A stretch of 64,000 nt of DNA from Hyaloperonospora brassicae (lineage: Eukaryota > Oomycota > Peronosporomycetes > Peronosporales > Peronosporaceae). Positions 50,111 to 61,729 of the stretch are shown here, in pieces. The DNA lies in NCBI GenBank assembly GCA_947650285.1, contig CANTFL010001407.1, forward strand, positions 124,001 to 188,000, in the 5' to 3' direction. The number at the start of each line of letters is the position of its first letter. Position 1 is the stretch's first letter. The notes beneath the pieces were generated by a model, which was given only the letters and a program-made list of their open reading frames with translations, did no database searches and was not told where the DNA came from. The translations under genes were made by a program, and so were the position numbers.

Positions 50111-52460
50111 CAACGCTTATTTTTACAGCGACAAATGCACCCTGACGTTATCGATTGAGGTATGCTCTGACTTTCAGATGGACACGCAAGATGCTACTAG
50201 CAGGCTCATGTTATCTTGCCTACTTTTGTGATTGAATGAGCCCATGTGCTAAGTACGTTCCACAGCACCAGCGTTACTTCAAGATGCCGACCCAAGTTGC
50301 AGTCAGGCGATTGGACTGCTTGATTCGAAATGACGACATAACAACCGCAAGATAAAAATGGGCGCACTTCCTGACTATGCGCAAAGTGTGGCAAACGCGC
50401 ACATTTATGTGCCAACAAGGTCATGCTAGCTGTCAGAATAGACACGTAAAGCAATACACATGATACGTCCGTGCTCGTAGTCTGATCGTGAATCGCACAA
50501 GTGAACGTAAATTGTTTCTTACTGCCACACATCACATGGAACTTGACGCTGCGACAGTTTCTAATTTATTAAGAGACTTATATTGAGCATGCACGATGCT
50601 TTTATCGTTGTACAATGTCAAGGTTGAGCGTATCTGCTTCGGACGTCGTTGCTTATGAGTCAGCGAATATGCCTCCGAATTTGCGTCAAACAGTGAAAAT
50701 GGTGGACACTAAGCAGAATGCCGGGGCCATTGTGGCCAGCTTTACAGGTGCGAGAGTATCTGGGATCTGACTTTTGAAGTTTGATACAACATTTATAAGC
50801 TATAATTTTAATATTTCCTACTGATTACTCGATTACAAATAGATATGTATCTCTTAGTCCGATTTCGAATCAGATGAATCAATTAGAATGGAGGTTGGAC
50901 GTTTCTACTATATATTCTGAATACAGTAGCGATTTGAAGCAGTGGAGTCTGGGCTCGCGCATCGATGTAGAACGCTGCAATATAATTAAGAAATCTAAGA
51001 AAAACTAGCTATCAGAATTATATAGTGCAGCATTCAAATTTAAATACATGTTATCATACATATATATAAGTAAAAAGCATTGATCTGATTTTTCGTACCT
51101 ATACAGGGTGAGAAGAAATTGTGATGATGACGAAAATTGTCGGCCCCAACTCGACTTCCCTATCATCTCTCTAACGCCATTGCACGAAATCTGACGAGCT
51201 TCTTTTCTGTCCCTGATTCTTCGCGCCTGCGCAATGCGGTCTCAGCACGGACACAGGTTGCGTAAATCAGAAGTGCATAGTTGTCGAGGAACAGGGCAAT
51301 ATCACATTTGCGTCGACGCCACTGAGTTTAAGTTTGTATAATCTGCATCATGCATTTCATCACATTGTTCGGTTCTACAAGTTTCTTATCGAGTGCCGGT
51401 CGAGCCTGTCATCTAGCGGGACTCGCTCACGTTGTAACATTCATGTACTCGCTACCTTTGCTTTGTGGCTCACTAACGCTGCGCCATGTAATGCAACATC
51501 GAGATGCTGATTTGCGGCCTTACTGACCGATATTTTTTTTGTTCATTGCACTCATCATCCAATTTACTTCTGATGCTAGTCTTCATCAAATTTTCCGTCA
51601 TACTCGTCCTGGTATCTCAGGCCAGCAAACGTTATTTGGCTCGAATAATTACACTAATTCTACAAACAATGCGCTTTTATTGTGATACAAGAGAAGCGGT
51701 GGCATGTACGAATAATGCCGAGCCAAACGGAATCTATACTAAAAACGCACAGCTATTCTTCACTCAACTGACGAATGTAAGCTACTTTGTCGTGATCGTG
51801 CATAATGTAAGGCCGCAACAGCGAATATGAATTGGTGATCGAGATGGACACGCTTTGTTAGCACGTGACCCACGAGGGTGCACAGAACGCAGTCGCAACT
51901 GCCGCTGCACCAACTTCTCTCTCTACCTACTACTTCCCTATGTTTTCACATGCCCATGTTCACTGACTGAGTTGAGACTGTCACACGCACCTTGCAATAC
52001 TTTATCAGCTCATGCTGCGTGCGTTTGAGCTCACGCAAGACACCCAGCCATTTTGCGGCTCGTGGTTTCACCAGGTGCGGGGATACAATAGGATGTGTCT
52101 TGTACTAACACCACGTTGATTCTGTTGTGCGTCAAAAGATGACGCAATATCTGGGGAGGTGTGGGAGCAACGCCCGTCAGTCTTATTGCTGACCTGCTTC
52201 CTCCGGTTTGTGTGAATCAGCTCTTTGTCTTGCAACAGCATTATCTTTGTCTAGAAATCCATATCGGAAATTATGGGATTACACTTAGACCGATTTGTCA
52301 GCTGGCTGATTTCATGGACAAGTCCCCTGTGCATGTGGTGGAGGTTTGCACGATGATCATTTTCGCCCACAGAACCCAGCACGCAGTTCTTGCTGTTTAT
52401 CTGAAGCCTATCTACTGGATGCTGAAGATAGGCATCTCCGTTGTTCTTCGTTATGTGGTC
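50111..52460. other. Intergenic, no supported content
   Basis: An AT-rich dip lies at 50,770-51,090, flanked by balanced sequence. Frames of about 108 codons (50,206-50,535 on the minus strand; 51,504-51,830 on the plus strand) lack motifs. A small pyrimidine-rich tract lies near 51,170-51,230. Confidence 0.45.
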
Positions 52461-52463
52461 TCA

Positions 52464-53081
52464 TCACTTACGAGCGCACAACAAAATAGCGGACTGCTTC
52501 GCGAATACAGCGATGGGCATCGAACGAAGCTCGCAGGGTCGACCAAATGGGACAGATTGGCCAGACAAGCGACAATAAAGAGTTCGGGATCTGTTCTGTA
52601 GCGGCGTCTCACGCTGGATGTTGTGACGTGACACCGCACAATCGCTGAAGGGTGCCGGCGCCGAACTTAAGGAGACGGTACAGTTCAACGTGTAAAGCAA
52701 AGCCGTACGACGAGGCACATTGAGATACCGACGGATACGAGGCCACCGGTACTGTACAATGGGCATGTAGAGCCGGTAGCCAAGATAGTGCTGAATGTCA
52801 TCAGCGCACAGCAAAAGCCGAACCAAAAATGAATGCAGATTTGTTTCATTTGCTGTTGTATCGGTAGACGCAGTGGTGTCACCATTGTACATGCGCTCTG
52901 CATGTTTAGTCAGTATATCCGAGAGTAGTTCTTCTGCTGTCCCTACTACAGTCCGGATGCAGAAGATCACATTGCGCTGTTCATCGTAGCTGACTATTGT
53001 GAGAAGATTAAACCAGTGTCGGATGTTTCGAGCAGTTGTGCTTCCCGCGTGTACGGGTTTGCTTTCATAGCAAACAAGCAT
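52464..53081 (-). CDS. Hypothetical open frame, 205 codons
   Basis: This is the longest ATG-started frame between the RXLR-like and CCT genes. It has no signal peptide, membrane segment or motif that I recognise; it contains an Asp/Thr-rich stretch in the middle and many Cys, Arg, Tyr and Leu. A frame this long could arise once by chance in 64 kb, and it overlaps a 146-codon frame on the other strand. I keep it only as a candidate; transcription or a homologue would be needed to accept it. Confidence 0.15.
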   Translation of the reverse strand: MLVCYESKPVHAGSTTARNIRHWFNLLTIVSYDEQRNVIFCIRTVVGTAEELLSDILTKHAERMYNGDTTASTDTTANETNLHSFLVRLLLCADDIQHYLGYRLYMPIVQYRWPRIRRYLNVPRRTALLYTLNCTVSLSSAPAPFSDCAVSRHNIQRETPLQNRSRTLYCRLSGQSVPFGRPCELRSMPIAVFAKQSAILLCARK

Positions 53082-53089
53082 TCTATGTT

Positions 53090-54415
53090 GACGCAGCCAT
53101 GTCGAACATTAACGCTGCTGAGCTGCGCGCACACGTCTACCGTTATACCTACTTTGCATCAAAGTAACACTACGCCGGCTCCCTCCGAGTGGCTTGAGTG
53201 CGGTGTGGATCCATTCACTTGGCTATAAGTCGCGGTGAACGACTTGTAACCTCGCGCTGGACATGTTGCGCCAGCTCTATAGAATGTGCGTCTAATGTGG
53301 AGAGGCGACAACTTATTCCGTCACACTTAGGCCAGCGTATTATTACGGTTGTGCAGAGCTTGGCCAGGTGTGCGAGCTCTCGTCCACTCTGGAATGCTTG
53401 CTCTAATAGTGCGAGCAGGGACGAACGGAATGGTGCTCGTCCATGTAGCCGGAGACTATGATTGTGTGCTTAGCTTGCGCCGGACTTACGAACGTTGGTA
53501 GACAGACGAGAAGCTTACCTCATTTGCTTATGCTTCTCTATAAGTTGGATATTCACAACCACGATAAACTAGCAGTAGTTGAAGCGCAGGTCATGCATAC
53601 AAATCGGCGGGGCATGCCACGACATCTTGCGGAAGTCTTGGAGAGGGTAAATAAGGTGCTGCAATTGATTGTGTCGATTGTGCTCTTGTATCTGGTAGGT
53701 AGCAATCCCAGGGCAATCAGCAATCGGTAATACAGAGCTATCTTAACACAGCCATCACTGACCACCGGCTTGACCAAACTGCAAATGCTTCAATTCAAAG
53801 CATGTTCCAACCTTAACTCAAACGACGCTATGCACCCAAACGCGCTTACAGTACGTTCATTCAGGGCCTTTATTAGACACGCCTTATTGAGAAGCTCTTC
53901 TGGTGTTCGTAAATGACCATAAGCTATTCGATGACATTCATCGAAAATAGCCTGCACACCATCTGCTACTACCGAGGCAACCAAAATTTAAACCGAAAGG
54001 CTGACTCGACTCGCTTTTAATACACCCACCCACCTCTCTTTTGTTCCTGCACCATATCGACATTCCCGGATTCCCTTTGTTCGTCCCTTAATTATTGCGT
54101 CTATACCCACAAACCAGGTCCGTCTCCCGCAGCAGGTCATACCGTTCAGATTCGCCACACCCCGTCTCGTCTGTCCACCCCTGTGCTCTTTCCTCCTCAA
54201 TCGATCGATCGCTTTACGCCAAGGTCATCGAGTCGCCAGCGACGATTCATTGAGTCCGGAAGGTGACGGTGCGAGTTAACCAGATGCTCTAAGTAATCAA
54301 CCGCACCGTCGAGTTGCTCCAGACCCCTTCAAAAGAGGACCATCGAGTCGGTGCGCTCACCTACTACGGTACATCGTCGATCCCAATCCGATTGCGCCGC
54401 TGCGTCAAAGATGCA
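53090..54415. other. Intergenic DNA downstream of the CCT gene
   Basis: Balanced composition; frames up to about 90 codons without motifs. The first hundred or so bases before 54,416 must contain the 3' untranslated region of the CCT gene on the minus strand, but I see no clear polyadenylation signal. Confidence 0.4.
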
Positions 54416-55876
54416 CTAAGTAAAACTCAGCAACTCGCGCAGCAGCTGCTCATCCTCTTTCTTTACAAAACGACCCTTCACTCGCAGTCGCGAGTCGGCA
54501 AAGTTTTTGCGCACATCATATTTGACCTCTTTCCGCCACACGCGCTTTTGCCGCTTGTCAAGGAATTTTTCAATTCGTTTCCGTCTAGAATCGGGCGAAT
54601 AAGCGCCAACGAAGTTGTGCTTTTGACCGTCTTTGCTTTTCGCGGGATCAATGCCACCAAACGTTCGAGCGATTCCGGATCCAGCAGCTCCTGGAATTCC
54701 AATTGGACGAGATGTGGACGCACATGATGCGACTGCGGCCGACGACGCTGCCGACGAGCCAGTTGTAGTACTAGCACCAGATGTAGCCACGGTGGGCTTG
54801 CCGCCAGGAACAGTGCTTCTGCCTTCCACTTTCACTCCCGGCTCGGATTTCACCTTTTTGTCCAAAAAGTCTTCGGCAAAACTAAAACCTGCAGGCGGAG
54901 TGATGCCCAGACCCATGGACGGCAACGAGTTGGGCAAAGAAGCACCAAGCGATGAACTATAGAACTCTCCGTCCAAAATATCACGCGCTGACACATCGGC
55001 AAAAGACGAGTCAAACCCGAGTTCGTCCCATTCGTCTAGTGACTGATTTCTTGCCCCCGATGGAAACTCCAAAGTTCACAGGCACACACGAAGGAACACA
55101 CACACAAGCAAGGTTAATAAACGATCGTCATAACATGGGCTCAACTCTCGGATAGATGGGATAGACAATAGACAAAACAGCAGACGTCGCAGTAGCAACA
55201 GACAAACATGCCAACCTCGTCTTTAGGGGTGTCACCCAACGAGCCAACATTTAAAAACCCAAGATCAAGATCATCCAATAAATCAATCGACGAGGATTTC
55301 CGGTTCAGTGCGCCACTGTCCAACATGGCTTCCAGTGTCGTTGGATCGCCCGCATCGAATTTTTCCAACGCTTTCTGCAGTGCTTCGTCTCCGCTGATGA
55401 TAAGATCCTATATTCAGCAAAAGAAACCAACACAAACACACTGCATAAGTACATCGAAGTAAAACAGCACCGTCGACAAAACGAGGACACTAGTGTACCA
55501 TTGCTACCTTTAGTACACCCTTTTGGTATCGGTCAATGTAGCCACGCTCTTCCAACTCGGTTGCACTCAAGAGACGACTCGAAACGCTCCCACTACGCCC
55601 TCGTTTCGTCATTGGCATGGTCAAACTACCCGGCGAAAAGGCTGGGGGCGTGTGAGAGATCATGCCCAGGAAATCGTCGGCGCCCCAGCCAATCGAATCT
55701 TTGCGCGGAACAGTGGCGGCATTACTACTGCTGATGCTGTTGTTGTTGTTGTTGTTGTTGTTTCCACTGAGAGCTGCTGCGGGGACGCAAGTGGCGGGCA
55801 ATGGCGTTTCTTCCTTTAGTTCCTTTTTAATTGCCACGGGCAACGTCGGCGGCAATTGAGACGTCGACGAGCTCAT
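54416..55876 (-). CDS. CCT-domain nuclear protein, three exons
   Basis: My gene model joins 55,876-55,508, 55,407-55,216 and 55,066-54,416, all in phase 0, giving 403 residues. Introns of 100 and 149 bases start GTAGCA and GTTGGC and end in AG; the second acceptor could lie slightly further in. The last 56 residues hold a CCT (CONSTANS/CO-like/TOC1) domain at about 348-393, with KRIEKFLDKRQKR, VWRKEVKYDVRKNFADSR and RVKGRFVKKEDE. This basic domain serves nuclear entry and DNA or partner binding in plant clock and flowering regulators. The rest is low complexity: eight Asn in a row, acidic EALQKALEKFDAGD and DLLDDLDLGF stretches, and Ser/Ala/Gly-rich linkers. IKKE, VKSE and VKVE fit the SUMO site pattern. 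The ATG at 55,876 is chosen because the upstream codons look like leader. TCATTG at 55,916-55,911 is a weak initiator about 40 bases upstream. Role: probable transcription regulator; target unknown. Confidence 0.85.
55738..55762. repeat. (TGT)n microsatellite in the CCT gene
   Basis: About eight TGT units on the plus strand encode the eight-Asn run in exon 1 of the CCT protein. Length changes here would lengthen or shorten the Asn run without breaking the frame. Confidence 0.85.
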
Positions 55877-56187
55877 GGTCACTGCAAACACGTGCCAAAG
55901 ACAGTGACTACAATGACACCCGACCAGTAGCCCGCGTGAAGTGGATAACACCCGTTGTAGAAACGTACGTGAGAATCGTTGGGGCGTTCTGCTCGTTGAC
56001 GGACTCCCAGCGGCGTTCCGTCCGACTCAGTGTGTCCGCAGCGACAGCCGAGTGAGCGCTCACCAACACCTCTCGAACTAAATCCACTCACCGGTCGAGC
56101 GGTTCACTCAGCGCAGCGCAACCACACGGCAAAGTCGGTCGGTGTGCACCTCTTGGCCGCACCACAGGGGGACAGCGACTGACACGC

Positions 56188-56229
56188 GCGCACACACACA
56201 CACAGACAGACACACGGACAGACAGACGC
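56188..56229. repeat. CA/CAGA microsatellite
   Basis: An alternating CA run passes into CAGACA units. It lies about 310 bases upstream of the CCT start codon, in a GC-rich stretch that probably includes its promoter. Confidence 0.8.
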
Positions 56230-56349
56230 AGCAGAGGCACTCGCAGCAACTCGAGCGCTACACGCCAAAACGCAGTCTCGCTTTGCTCTCCGTCGCCGTC
56301 ACCCCACTTGGCTCCCCCTGTCGCGCGGGACTTGTCAGGTGGCATATTG

Positions 56350-56790
56350 TCCCTGCGACAGTTTATATTCAGCGACAGAGACCGGCCACCCCACGGGGTC
56401 CGCTAGGGCAGAGATCGGTCCTACAGCGTGCGACAAGTTCCTTCAGTTTGTCGACTTCGCACGGACGTGTGCAGAAACGAGGCAGCACACCGGTGAAAAA
56501 CCTGGTCCTACCTCTGCAGCTCCTGCGTTGCCCCACGCCTCCATCCGACTTTTCGACGACAGGGGCTTTCTTGAGGTGTTGTAGCAAGCGAAGGCCCTGC
56601 GGAGGCTGTGATAGACGTAACGGTTGCGGTGGCAGAGCTGCACGGATCGCACGGCTTCCGATAGCGTGCGCAGCTCTGGTAGAGACAGCCACGAGGAGGA
56701 ACGCAGTGGCTTTAGCGCTTCAGATCGATGATGTGTTTCACCATATTTTGCATGCTATGGGCACGAGCGAAAGGCGTTGAGCTCCAGACT
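56350..56790 (-). other. GC-rich block with open frames, possible unannotated exon
   Basis: GC content is among the highest in the window, and frames stay open on both strands. On the minus strand, one frame reads LSLPELRTLSEAVRSVQLCH with high GC at third positions. Another reads RAAHAIGSRAIRAALPPQPL, then LLQHLKKAPVVEKSDGGVGQ, which resembles a targeting leader. Neither has an ATG. The plus-strand frame of 212 codons starts in the microsatellite and is less convincing. It may be an exon of a gene upstream of CCT, or just GC-rich promoter sequence. Confidence 0.25.
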
Positions 56791-59700
56791 TTGTCACGAG
56801 AGACGCAGCCCCAAAAAAACAACCAGTTCTTTCTGCGCCAGCTGGGAATCGGGCACATTACGAACGCAGAATGCCCATCAGACAGGACGGTGCCGTGCTG
56901 CGTGATATGGCTACACGAGAACCACTGCTCTTGCGATCAGCTTGATGCTGTTCTCTATCTCCTCGACTGCTTCGATGACGCAATCGTCCATTATAGAAGC
57001 CATTGCATCGGTGCCACTTAAGCAAAAAGGGTAGCAGAATGGCGACACGGACAGCAGCATCGTGTCCACCGATCACAAAAGCGCGATGACGTGGCAACGT
57101 GAAGACGTTTTCGGTCCGATGGCAGTGCGTTTTCGCTGCTTGCCGCTACAGTGGGTGATGGGTAGGAGATGGTGTCGCCTATAGCCTGTATGCAGGAAAG
57201 ATGGCGAGTTAGGCACAGTTTCGGATCGAGTGTCAGGCACGGCACGAACTCGATCTCTGTCAGAGACCGGCAGGTCCCGGGCCAATTTATTCGGTACAGC
57301 ATCCATTCGTTTCCTCACAAGTCGGCGCAGAGTCTGGCCCATTGCTGATATGAGGGTACAGTCTGACTCCCCTGGAGTCGCTCAGCGTGATTGTACCACG
57401 CGTACGGACCCTATATCAACAGGTGACGACAACGACCGCTGCAGCGTTGTTCGACGCTTTCCGTCGGTGAACCACTGTTGAACAGTATCATACCAGTAAC
57501 ATGCTACACACGGAAACAAGAAAGTGTTTTTGTTGTCACGTTGAACGGTCCGTTAAAGCAAAACGCGTCGTTTGTACACATGTCTTGTCGACACAAAGGT
57601 GCAAGCAGTGAACGACGTAGCAGTAGGTAGATGTCCAGATTCCACGCACATGTGGACAGAATGTTATGGCAGTGGCTGGCACAAAGCAGTCTGCGTGACC
57701 GGGAACGCAAAAGTAAGCAGGGGCACCATCGATCCTACAATCGGTGGTGCTTTACGCATCGCAAACAGTTACGCTTGCGATGCTCATCGACAACTATGAT
57801 GCTAGTAGCAGAATAGCAGCTTACCACGACAATATCACGAGCGAAAGGTACAAATGCACACTCTCGGTCAGCGATGGACATGCGCGTATTGGCGAACCTG
57901 AGAGAGATGGAGCTTTCCCAGAATGCGTGACAGATTTTTATCAACACACATATCAGCATGTGGTGGCAAAGCTGCGCTTTCATCCGGCGCTATAAGGTTG
58001 CTGCTTTGATATAGCCACATCGACCACTCTTACGAATCAGCGCGTTCGTGGCAAAAGAACTAACAAAAGCGTACTAGAGATTTACGATTGTTGCGTGCGC
58101 GCTCGATTCTCACGATCTCTCGCTCCTGGGTGTTTGTTTTGACTCGAGTCCTGCGAGCACGCTCGTGGAGCAAACGCATGTACAAAGTCTTTGACTCACG
58201 CTCTTTTCACGCGAGACGGTACGACAGCGCGATTCATCGTGATCGGCGAAGATGACCAGCTGTAGTTTGGACAATTATTGGGATGTCCGCAGTCAGCAAG
58301 AACATGCTACGAGCTATGGTCAGAGACCGACTGCTGGTTCGTGTATCGGAATTTGCAGCTGAAGCAGTAAGTACAATTATGTTACAGTGACCCAAGTCTG
58401 GCTGCGGCTTCCAGCAGACGAGTGGCTTATCATCTTCAGAGTGTTTGTTACAGTTGCCTGGTGTGCTAGGATGCAACGAAACGCACTCGTCGTAAGTGAA
58501 CGCGTTTTACTCCGTTGTGATGAGTGCCCGGAACAAAGGCAAAGTAGACCAAAACACGAGCATGATCTGGACGTAGCCGTGGACTTGATTAGATGCTTAA
58601 CTAGATTGAAGCACAATCAGCATCGAGTCTATTTCATGAAACCTATGAACACATCCAGATTATCTGATCTCTGCACTTATCATGTAAAAACACCTTATGG
58701 CAGGATAAGCTGATATTGGGAAGCGCTGCGACAACCCATCCACGTCTTAATTGCTCGTATCGGTGGTGTAAAGTTGCCACCTTTTCTGAAATGCTGGATT
58801 CAAACTGCCTCAACTATCGAGCCAGAGTCGAAAAATGCACCTACGTCCCATTTCGAGGCATTGAAGGTGAAAATTGCGCTGCACAGCTAACGCGTTATAC
58901 GAATGGATACAGCCGCTTCCTAAACGCTACACGCCTAGTTCGTAGGACTACACACATGTGGGTCATACGAGAAGCGGAACTATGGACACTTCTTTTTACA
59001 TTGGATGAGGTTGACAAAGTGGTCAGGCGAGTGATTGTCTCGAGCTTCAACATGTTGTTGATACAAAAGGCTGCGATCCAATATGATATCAACTTCTGTC
59101 AGTTTGATATCTTGGATAGGGTTATCAGCTGTTTACAACGAACTGAACTGGATGGCAACAGTACAGCAAGACATCGACTGCAGCTTCATTCTGCATGTGT
59201 CTGGAGTGCGTACGATATCTAAGGAGCAAAGACGTTCCTCGTCCGTCTTGCGAGCTTCACAAGGTGAAGTCGATCGGCGGTGTCTTTTAACACGCATCCA
59301 CGTTCTGTGACATAAAGGAACAACAATCGACACTACTGAGACCGTCAGGGTACAGCGGCGATTGTTTGAAATAACAGTGAAGTCAATCTTGCGCGTGTGT
59401 GTAGTCGCACTAGGCGCTGTACGGCCTTGACTCGTATCGCTTTCCGAAATGCGTCCGTCACTTCGGCATCCATCTTGATCTTGGGGAAAAAGGACAAGCA
59501 AAAGCGATTTGACGAGGAAGAGGAGCGATTGCAAGTCGAGAACGACGAGCGCTGAGGGTGACACCACTTGCCGGTATACATCAGAGATGAGTGGCCATAT
59601 TTGGAATGCAGTGCGCCCCACAATCGATAGATCTGTTGCCGATGTGACGAGGCTGAAAGACAACCGTGTGGATGAACTTGTCTCATTTTACGTCCACTTC

Positions 59701-60490
59701 AAGTGCGCATCAATTCGACAGCTTGGCCTATGGTTTGCACGGCAACATTCTGTCGGCTCCAATAAGTGGTCGAGACCTCAGTCATTGTTTGTCGTACAAG
59801 TCGCTTCGGCACGAGATGAACGTCAAAGCGGGTACAGCTACTAGCGAAGTGCTGAATCATTCTGAACCTGATCTTCAAACGTTCAAGCAGACTTGTCATT
59901 GTAGTTCCCAGGCCGAGCACAATCCCGTTTGGTGCAGCACTTACATCTAAGCATGATAGGTTTCCAAGCTCGACATCGAGACATTGTGCTCAAGTCAAGT
60001 CGGACGCAGCCACATCATTGCTTCGACATGTCTACGGCAAAGATGCTATGAGTATCTGCGACAGAAGCCACTGTGTCATCTCAACGCAAGACAATCCGTG
60101 GAAGAGCTGTATGAAAGAAAGCACATTCATCGCAAACAAGTGCTTCAGCGAAAGAGTATTCAGCATTCGACGACATGTCGTTGGACCCACAGCAAACTCG
60201 TGTATCATGATCACGCTCGTCACGAGTTCTTGTACATGCCTCTGACGTACTACGAGAATCAATGGCCTTGCGATCGCAACATGTCCGATATCACTGCAAG
60301 ACTGTACTTCGAAACGAAGCCACACAATAGGACACGGAGCACAAAGCAAGTCAGCCATTTGCTATTCATGAACCGTTCGACATGAGCCACGCAGTAGCAA
60401 CAAATAGATCGGAAACCGCACAGACGTAGATACAGATATTCATCTTCGATCCAAGTGCTTCATTTGACACACGCTCAGCAGCAGGGCATC
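56791..60490. other. Intergenic stretch with unresolved coding-like fragments
   Basis: No gene can be assembled. Frames of 168 codons (58,716-59,222, +) and 176 codons (59,133-59,663, -) have no motif. Near 59,350-59,530 both strands give protein-like stretches: plus, GKKDKQKRFDEEEERLQVEN before a stop; minus, MDAEVTDAFRKAIRVKAVQR and onward. A short GTAAGT-type donor lies near 58,369. These could be remains of one or more spliced genes. Confidence 0.35.
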
Positions 60491-60580
60491 CCGCCTACGT
60501 AGTCGTGACGATCCAAACGCTAGCGTTTCTCGCTCCCGCTCGCTCACTCGCTCTTTCACTTTCCTCTCTTTTTCTGTCTG

Positions 60581-61595
60581 TTAGAGGTCTTGCAGTCCAG
60601 CTTGCAGCGCTCCTTTTAGCATCGACAATGTCTCGACCTTGGCCGCTGCTTGCTGACTCTCTTCACTACACTTTTCCAACTGCGTCTTGGTAAACAGCTC
60701 GGGATTCGAGTCTTTCGTTGCGTCCATATTCCTAAACACAACAACAACAATTACAACAACAACAACCACAATGCTTAACACAATGACAACACAATGACAA
60801 CACGACACCAGCAATCACCAAAAACAACAACGGCAATAACGTAACAATAAACGTGCAATCCAACGAGACATCACAACGCATCACGTACTGTAGCACTTGC
60901 AACGGAATGTCGGCATCGTACGCAGCTGCTGCTTGATCTGCTTGTTGCAGCAGCTCCACGTACCGCGTGGCTTTTTCACTAAGAAAGTTGAGCTGATCCG
61001 GTCGAAAATCCGCGACGCCGTCCGTGAGCTGGTCCAGTGTCGCGACAATGTCCACAAGTGTCTCGAGTACTCGTGGCGGCAAGTGCTTCACGACGTCGTC
61101 TTGGAGTAGCACTGGATGCACATATCCAGCGTGTCGACCGTCTTTTGGCATTGGCTGGAGCTGTGGCTTGACGTCTCGACTTGTCGTAGCAGTCGCCATC
61201 GCACCACTACTACTCTTCATATTCGTAGTAGTACTACTACTACCGTGACTCGTAGTAGTCATGTTACTACTCTTATTAGTACTACTCTTACTACTACTAT
61301 TACTGCTACTACTATTTGTACCGCGCCCTTTACTAGCAATCGGCGTTTTGTTCTGAGGGGGCGAACCACTCGGCGTAAAAGGTGCGAGATACGGACTCGC
61401 TCCGACTTGTGCGCGTCGCTCGTGCGGCTCCGAGACAGCAGACGCCGGCGCGGCGGACGGCGTGGGCTGCAGTCCGGCGGCAGAGGTCGCCGCGTTTTGG
61501 CTGTCGGCACGATCCAGAGGTGGCAGGTCGGACAGAAACTGGTCGGGCTCGACGTCCGCGTCGTCGTCGTCGAGGCCCTTTGGTCGACACTCCAT
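60581..61595 (-). CDS. MED10: Mediator complex subunit 10, two exons
   Basis: The model joins 61,595-60,889 and 60,731-60,581, giving 285 residues. The 157-base intron has a GTACGT donor and a TTTAG acceptor. Joining the exons restores a continuous PLQVLQNMDATKDSNPELF, which matches the Med10 family stretch PLxVxxxxDxxxNPxLY. Med10 belongs to the middle module of Mediator, the nuclear complex that links activators to RNA polymerase II. The core is at about 176-285: VLETLVDIVATLDQLTDGV, the LNFLSEKATRYVELLQQ helix, the NP box, then FTKTQLEKCSEESQQ and the end helix. Animal and yeast Med10 are about 130-160 residues. Here a 170-residue low-complexity extension precedes the core: an acidic start, Ala/Pro-rich parts and a Ser/Thr/Asn run. 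The ATG is chosen because no other in-frame ATG lies upstream before the GTA repeat. Confidence 0.9.
61197..61320. repeat. Interrupted CTA/GTA triplet repeat in MED10 exon 1
   Basis: Imperfect CTA, GTA and TTA triplets encode the Ser/Thr/Asn-rich run at about residues 93-133 of the Med10 extension. The same triplets occur in the leader (61,598-61,628) and further upstream (61,790-61,810), so the locus has several related microsatellites. Confidence 0.75.
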
Positions 61596-61597
61596 GG

Positions 61598-61628
61598 GTA
61601 GTAGTAGTAGTAGTCGTAGTAGTAGCAG
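61598..61628. repeat. (GTA)n microsatellite in the MED10 leader
   Basis: About nine GTA units with a few changes lie directly before the MED10 start codon, within its presumed 5' untranslated region on the minus strand. Confidence 0.8.
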
Positions 61629-61660
61629 TAAGGAGGCGAATAAGGGAGCGGTAGTTTCGA

Positions 61661-61726
61661 AATGACGACTTTGTCCTATTGGTGATAAGCGGAACTTTTA
61701 AAAGGACGATTTGGTCCAATTATTGG
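61661..61726 (-). promoter_or_regulatory. Putative MED10 promoter: initiator and CCAAT boxes
   Basis: On the minus strand, TCATTTCGAAACT at 61,665-61,653 resembles the oomycete initiator and would give a leader of about 70 bases. Upstream lie a CCAAT word at 61,682-61,678 and a pair of facing CCAAT words (CCAATTATTGG, 61,716-61,726). CCAAT boxes bind NF-Y type factors in other eukaryotes; their use here is inferred. Confidence 0.4.
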
Positions 61727-61729
61727 TAA

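Noticed and set aside
52161..52601. 146-codon plus-strand frame
   Set aside because: It begins at a GTG rather than ATG, overlaps an opposite-strand frame and has no motif.
56142..56780. 212-codon plus-strand frame upstream of the CCT gene
   Set aside because: It begins in the CA/CAGA microsatellite, has a repeat-derived Thr/Asp/Arg start and no motif; the GC-rich content explains its length.
58716..59222. 168-codon plus-strand frame
   Set aside because: It has no motif, a composition rich in Cys, Arg and Thr as in chance frames, and no supporting promoter or splice pattern.
60505..60693. Hydrophobic plus-strand frame resembling a membrane protein
   Set aside because: It is antisense to the last exon of MED10; the hydrophobic look comes from the pyrimidine-rich complement.
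61116..61601. 161-codon plus-strand frame rich in Thr, Ser and Arg
   Set aside because: It is antisense to MED10 exon 1 and built from the complement of its triplet repeats.
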